Shown here: one piece after another, positions 60,505 through 64,000 of the stretch | Numbering within the stretch: the first letter of the stretch is position 1 | How the letters are laid out: every line of letters begins with the position of its first letter | NCBI RefSeq assembly: GCF_011947265.1 | Contig: NZ_JAATHD010000002.1 | Span: forward strand, 62,001-126,000 | Reading direction: 5' to 3' | Origin: Paenibacillus sp. HB172176 | Lineage (GTDB): Bacteria; Bacillota; Bacilli; Paenibacillales; Paenibacillaceae | DNA length: 64,000 nucleotides | Notes under the pieces: model-generated | What the model saw: only the letters and a program-made list of their open reading frames with translations | Databases searched by the model: none | What the model was told of the DNA's origin: nothing | Translations under genes and position numbers: made by a program

Positions 60505-62133
60505 TTAATAAAGCATCATGGTTTTGTTGTAAATCTTCTCATTATCGAGCGAGTCCATCACTCTTACCTCTAATTCCCAATGTCCGGGGAACGGCAGGTA
60601 CGGCCCTTCGCCCACATAGACGAAACGGGTCAGTCCAGGACTTGAATAAGGCAATTCATGATCAAAGCTTTGCTCCAGCGGAACCTCGATCGGAGCCACC
60701 TCATCGTCATCCTTGTACTTCAGTAGCATCTGCACATGCTTAGGCAGCTTCTGTTCCTCGGGCAGCCACACATCCACCTCGAACGAGTTGGTGCCCGGCG
60801 CATTCGGGGTTATAATAGCCGACATATGGACGGATGTTCCCATCACATGCCAGTAGAGCGGCGTATTCGCAGGTACGGGGCTCGAATACGTGAATATGCC
60901 TACAATAAGCATGATCATGAGCATGAGAGCAAAATCAAGCTTTAACAGCCATCCGGCCTTCGCGACAATCTGTTTCTTGATTTTGCGCCGCATCAACATA
61001 CCTGCGACTAGCACGAGCAGCACGAGACCAACCTTTGCAAGCAACAGAACGCCCCAGCGCGTATAGACCACGTAGCTCAGCTTCGGCAGGAAAATAAGCG
61101 TCGAGGCAACACCGGTCGCAATAAGAGAAAGTAAACTCATCCATGCGCCCCTGGAGAACCTTGGAAGAAATTGCGTCGTGTAGGCTCTATGACCCCGCCA
61201 ATGGATTAGCGTATACAGCAATCCGCCTGCCCATATCGCAGCTGCGAGCAGATGGATCCAGTCGAGCGCAATCGTGCGAACCGGAGGTTCGTAGGCCATC
61301 GCGTGTCCGCTGATGCTCTTCGCCGCCAGCAGCAGCGCTATCCACAGCGCGTCTACAATTTTGGATCGCCCCAGCGCATAGAAACCGATTACCGAAAGAA
61401 TCAAACTGACGAGCCACGACAAGCCGATTGATGTGCCCAGCAGTTCACCGAAGCTTGATCCCGTCCATTCATCGATCATATCCGGCAGCTGCAGCGCGAT
61501 CATGCAGAGCAAGGCAAGCAGAAATGATCGCTGCAGGACAATAGACCAGTGTTTACCCAATATCTGGAGATCACCTGATTTCTTCGGCTCGAGAATGCTC
61601 CAGAACAGCCAGCCAACCAAGCAAAGCATCGTGAGAAAATAAGCCATTCGCGACAGAAACAGAATGATCTCTCCGCTGTCTATGGCTCCGCCATGTCCGC
61701 CGCTATGCGACATTTGCATGGCATCCATTGCCGGCATCCCTTCCGACTGAGCTGCAGGCGGGGGCGGTAATGCGTCTCCCAAGGTGAAGATATAAGACAT
61801 TTCAACGGGATGACCGTCTGCGGAAATGATTTTGTAGCTGACGGTATAATAATCATCTGGCAGTCCCGAAGGCAAATCAAGCCTAATCATGCGCTGATCT
61901 TCACTCATAACCGCCTTCTTCGAGGTGACGGATCGACCGTTGGAATCCAGGACCTTAATCGAATAGAGGCTCTTCTCCAGTCTTTCGTTGAAAGTCAAAG
62001 CGATTTGATCAGGAGGACTTTCCAATCTGCTGTCCGGCGCCGGACTAACCTCCACAAGAGAAGCGTGCGCGAAGGCTTGAGTCGGAAACAGCAGCGCGCA
62101 TAATAGAATGATCACCGCTGTCAGATGTCGCAA
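60505..62133 (-). CDS. ycnJ: YcnJ-like CopC-CopD fusion, copper import or resistance
   Basis: About 542 residues from the TTG at 62133, which follows GGGAGG; the annotated longer frame from 62244 has no ribosome site. A signal peptide ends AFA, so His at the new N-terminus (HASLVEVSPAPDS) could bind copper, as in CopC. After the CopC domain come eight or so hydrophobic segments of CopD type with conserved His (GGHGGAIDSGEIILFLSRMA), then a C-terminal YtkA-like domain (NSFEVDVWLPEEQ). This domain order and length match YcnJ of Bacillus subtilis, a copper uptake protein. It heads the operon with ycnI. No ycnK regulator is adjacent. Confidence 0.88.
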   Translation of the reverse strand: MRHLTAVIILLCALLFPTQAFAHASLVEVSPAPDSRLESPPDQIALTFNERLEKSLYSIKVLDSNGRSVTSKKAVMSEDQRMIRLDLPSGLPDDYYTVSYKIISADGHPVEMSYIFTLGDALPPPPAAQSEGMPAMDAMQMSHSGGHGGAIDSGEIILFLSRMAYFLTMLCLVGWLFWSILEPKKSGDLQILGKHWSIVLQRSFLLALLCMIALQLPDMIDEWTGSSFGELLGTSIGLSWLVSLILSVIGFYALGRSKIVDALWIALLLAAKSISGHAMAYEPPVRTIALDWIHLLAAAIWAGGLLYTLIHWRGHRAYTTQFLPRFSRGAWMSLLSLIATGVASTLIFLPKLSYVVYTRWGVLLLAKVGLVLLVLVAGMLMRRKIKKQIVAKAGWLLKLDFALMLMIMLIVGIFTYSSPVPANTPLYWHVMGTSVHMSAIITPNAPGTNSFEVDVWLPEEQKLPKHVQMLLKYKDDDEVAPIEVPLEQSFDHELPYSSPGLTRFVYVGEGPYLPFPGHWELEVRVMDSLDNEKIYNKTMMLY

Positions 62134-62399
62134 TACTTGATTTCCTCCCACGGAAGCAGACTCCTTTCTACCCTTGTATACGTCCTTTCGCGAATAACAT
62201 TCATAAGTGTATGCCATAATTAGGAACGTGTATATGACCCGCATGGGCTATGGATTTGAAGGAATTGTGACCATTTAAGATGGAAGGCTGCATAATTTCA
62301 GCGCGTCATCGAGTTGACCGTTTTAATGGTTCCTTAATCTGTTTAAGATATAATTAGGAAAGCACATTCATTTCATGTTGCAGAAAGGAGCTTCATCTT

Positions 62400-64000
62400 A
62401 TGTATCTTGCCCTGTTTATTATTCTCATTGCATTGCTCGTGCTTCCCCCCCTTATCTTGCTAGGCTATATGTACATCGTCTCGAAGAAGCCTCAGCATTC
62501 CATCATTCGGGCGCATCCCTATCTTGGCTGGCTCCGTTATCTGCTCGAAAAGCTCGGTCCTGAATTCCGACAATATTGGTTCGACAACGACACGGAAGGC
62601 AAGCCTTTCTCCAGGGCGGAATATGAAGGTCTGGTGTTCGCCGCCAAATATCGGACCGACCTGATCAGCTTTGGCTCTCGGCGGGATTATGAGAAAGCGG
62701 GCTTCTATATCGGGAACAGCATGTATCCGAAACTAGTCGAAGATCTTAGAGTGGCGAATCGCGAAGAGCTCGACGGCAAAAAGTATCATATCATCGAAGA
62801 AGGCATGTTCACCCGTAAGGAGAATTTGCGAATGGGCAAAGTCAAGCCCTGGCTGCTCGAGGAATCGGATGCGATCGTATTCGGCGAGCTTCGCAGACAT
62901 CCTTGGCGGGTGCGCGGCATGTTCGGCGCTTCTGCAACCTCTTACGGCTCGGTCGGCGAGCATTATATCTTGTCTACGGGGAGCGGCGCCCGTATGGCCG
63001 GAGGCTCCTGGATCAATACTGGCGAAGGCGGAGTCGCTCCGGAGCATTTGGCCACTGGCGCAGACGTCATCTCCCAGATTGGACCCGGATTGTTCGGTTA
63101 TCGGGATGACCATGGCCAATTCTCCTTCGACGAATTCCGCGCCAAGGCAGCCGAGCCGAATATCAAAGCTTTCGAACTGAAATTCGCACAAGGCGCGAAG
63201 ATTCGCGGCGGTCATCTCGAAGGCGTGAAAGTGAACGAGAAGATTGCCCAAATTCGCAAAGTGCCTGTCGGACAAACGGTAAACTCCCCCAATCGCTTTC
63301 CCTTTCTCAACAACTCACGAGAAACGATGCAATTCATTGGAAGGCTTCAAGAGGAGGGCGGCAAGCCCGTCGGCATTAAGATTGTCGTCGGGTATGCCGA
63401 AGGCTTGAACGAATTTTTCCAAGCGATGATCGACTTGGACATCTACCCGGACTTCATTACCGTTGACGGAAGCGAAGGCGGCTCGGGCGCAACGTTCAAA
63501 TCGATGGCGGACAGTATGGGGCTGCCCCTCTATTCCGCGCTGATCGCCGTTGATGACGCCGCGAGATCATTCGGCATTCGGGACAAATTCCGAATCATCG
63601 CTTCCGGCAAGCTGATCTCCTCCGACAAAGTGGCCGTGGCGCTGGGGCTCGGCGCGGATGCGGTCAATTCGGCACGCGGATTCATGATGGCGAACGGATG
63701 TATCATGGCGCTGCAATGCGAGACTGGCCGCTGCCCATCGGGAGTAGCGACGGCGGATCCCCGATATATGGATGCGCTGGTGCCGGAGGAGAAGCAATGG
63801 CGCGTTATGAATTACGTTATCCAATTGCGTGAAAGCTTGTTTGCTCTGGCAGCGGCATGCGGACTCGACAGTCCGAGACAGCTGACCAGAGATCATATTG
63901 TGTTCCGAGATGTTAACGGCAAGACAAAACGCATTAGCGAGCTGTATCCCTATCCCGATCAATTAGAGGAGGCGGAGCATGAAAGCGACCGATCTTATGG
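62400..64000 (+). CDS. FMN-binding glutamate synthase-like protein (runs to window end)
   Basis: An open frame from ATG 62400 to the window end, at least 533 codons. An N-terminal membrane helix (residues 2-22) is followed by a Glu_synthase domain: TVDGSEGGSGATF is the FMN phosphate loop, and CIMALQCETGRCPSGVAT holds the Cys of a 3Fe-4S cluster. Such GltB-like single-domain proteins lack the amidotransferase and ADP-binding parts of glutamate synthase; their reaction is not well known. AAAGGAG precedes the start, and a TATAAT lies at 62349-62354. The stop is not visible but the family length is nearly reached. Confidence 0.9.
   Translation, partial: MYLALFIILIALLVLPPLILLGYMYIVSKKPQHSIIRAHPYLGWLRYLLEKLGPEFRQYWFDNDTEGKPFSRAEYEGLVFAAKYRTDLISFGSRRDYEKAGFYIGNSMYPKLVEDLRVANREELDGKKYHIIEEGMFTRKENLRMGKVKPWLLEESDAIVFGELRRHPWRVRGMFGASATSYGSVGEHYILSTGSGARMAGGSWINTGEGGVAPEHLATGADVISQIGPGLFGYRDDHGQFSFDEFRAKAAEPNIKAFELKFAQGAKIRGGHLEGVKVNEKIAQIRKVPVGQTVNSPNRFPFLNNSRETMQFIGRLQEEGGKPVGIKIVVGYAEGLNEFFQAMIDLDIYPDFITVDGSEGGSGATFKSMADSMGLPLYSALIAVDDAARSFGIRDKFRIIASGKLISSDKVAVALGLGADAVNSARGFMMANGCIMALQCETGRCPSGVATADPRYMDALVPEEKQWRVMNYVIQLRESLFALAAACGLDSPRQLTRDHIVFRDVNGKTKRISELYPYPDQLEEAEHESDRSY
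63979..64000 (+). CDS. Start of the next gene (partial)
   Basis: ATG 63979 follows GAGGAGGCGGAGC at good spacing and reads MKATDLM to the window edge, overlapping the end of the glutamate-synthase-like gene in another frame. Nothing more can be said. Confidence 0.35.

Overview
The window looks like chromosomal DNA of a low-to-mid GC Bacillota, most likely a Paenibacillaceae member (Paenibacillus or a close relative). Reasons: strong AGGAGG-type ribosome binding sites, frequent TTG/GTG starts, clear TTGACA/TATAAT promoters, a SpoVB-type flippase, YesM/YesN-type two-component regulation of a sugar ABC operon, and Bacillus-type families (MetE, CopZ/CsoR, YkkCD, TmrB, YcnJ/YcnI, lmo0937-type). 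I saw no rRNA, tRNA, CRISPR array, insertion sequence or phage module. Most genes are accessory: detoxification, transport and regulation.

Layout. 1-8.8 kb: end of a LysR regulator, a RibD/DHFR-like reductase, metE, a lipoprotein amidase, a SpoVB-like flippase, an alpha/beta hydrolase and a PiT/CysP-type permease. 8.8-14.3 kb: an Lsa-type ABC-F ribosome protection gene behind an attenuator-like leader, then a copper module (csoR, copZ, copA, ydhK-like) with two identical CsoR-type operators. 14.3-25.3 kb: a FusB-type EF-G binding protein with a leader peptide and an RBS-masking hairpin, a serine-hydrolase/beta-lactamase relative, an aldo/keto reductase, methyltransferase, GNAT, TmrB, a UDG-like protein, an MscS channel, and an iron/siderophore ABC operon on the minus strand. 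25.3-34.1 kb: ArsR, SRPBCC and a short UvrA-like ATPase, then a flavin reductase, TetR-ykkC-ykkD, and a divergent TetR facing an adh, cupin and Bcr/CflA efflux operon.

34.2-41.5 kb: a 563-residue DUF4157 protein that looks like an effector of an extracellular contractile injection system with two possible toxin domains, a CopD-like membrane protein, a collapsed rifampin phosphotransferase (rph-like) pseudogene, an MFS transporter with a divergent LysR gene, and an isolated glgC. 41.5-49.7 kb: an alpha-galactoside operon (YesM-type kinase, YesN-type regulator, lipoprotein binding protein, two permeases, GH4 alpha-galactosidase). 49.7-64 kb: two aldo/keto reductases, GntR-ilvD, a small membrane protein, an NDH-2-like oxidoreductase behind an ECF41-type promoter followed by the ECF41 sigma gene itself, an AT-rich HEAT-repeat gene, msrA, a NUDIX hydrolase, an orphan NarL-type regulator, ycnI and ycnJ copper genes, and a glutamate-synthase-like FMN protein that nearly reaches the window end.

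How it fits together. The window is dense in intrinsic resistance functions: ABC-F, FusB, TmrB, short UvrA, YkkCD, Bcr, a beta-lactamase-like protein and a dead rph. At least two of them (ABC-F and FusB) sit behind leaders that look like ribosome-mediated attenuators. Copper handling appears at three separate places. The least explained gene is the DUF4157 protein at 34287-35978: neither an injection apparatus nor an obvious immunity gene is beside it.
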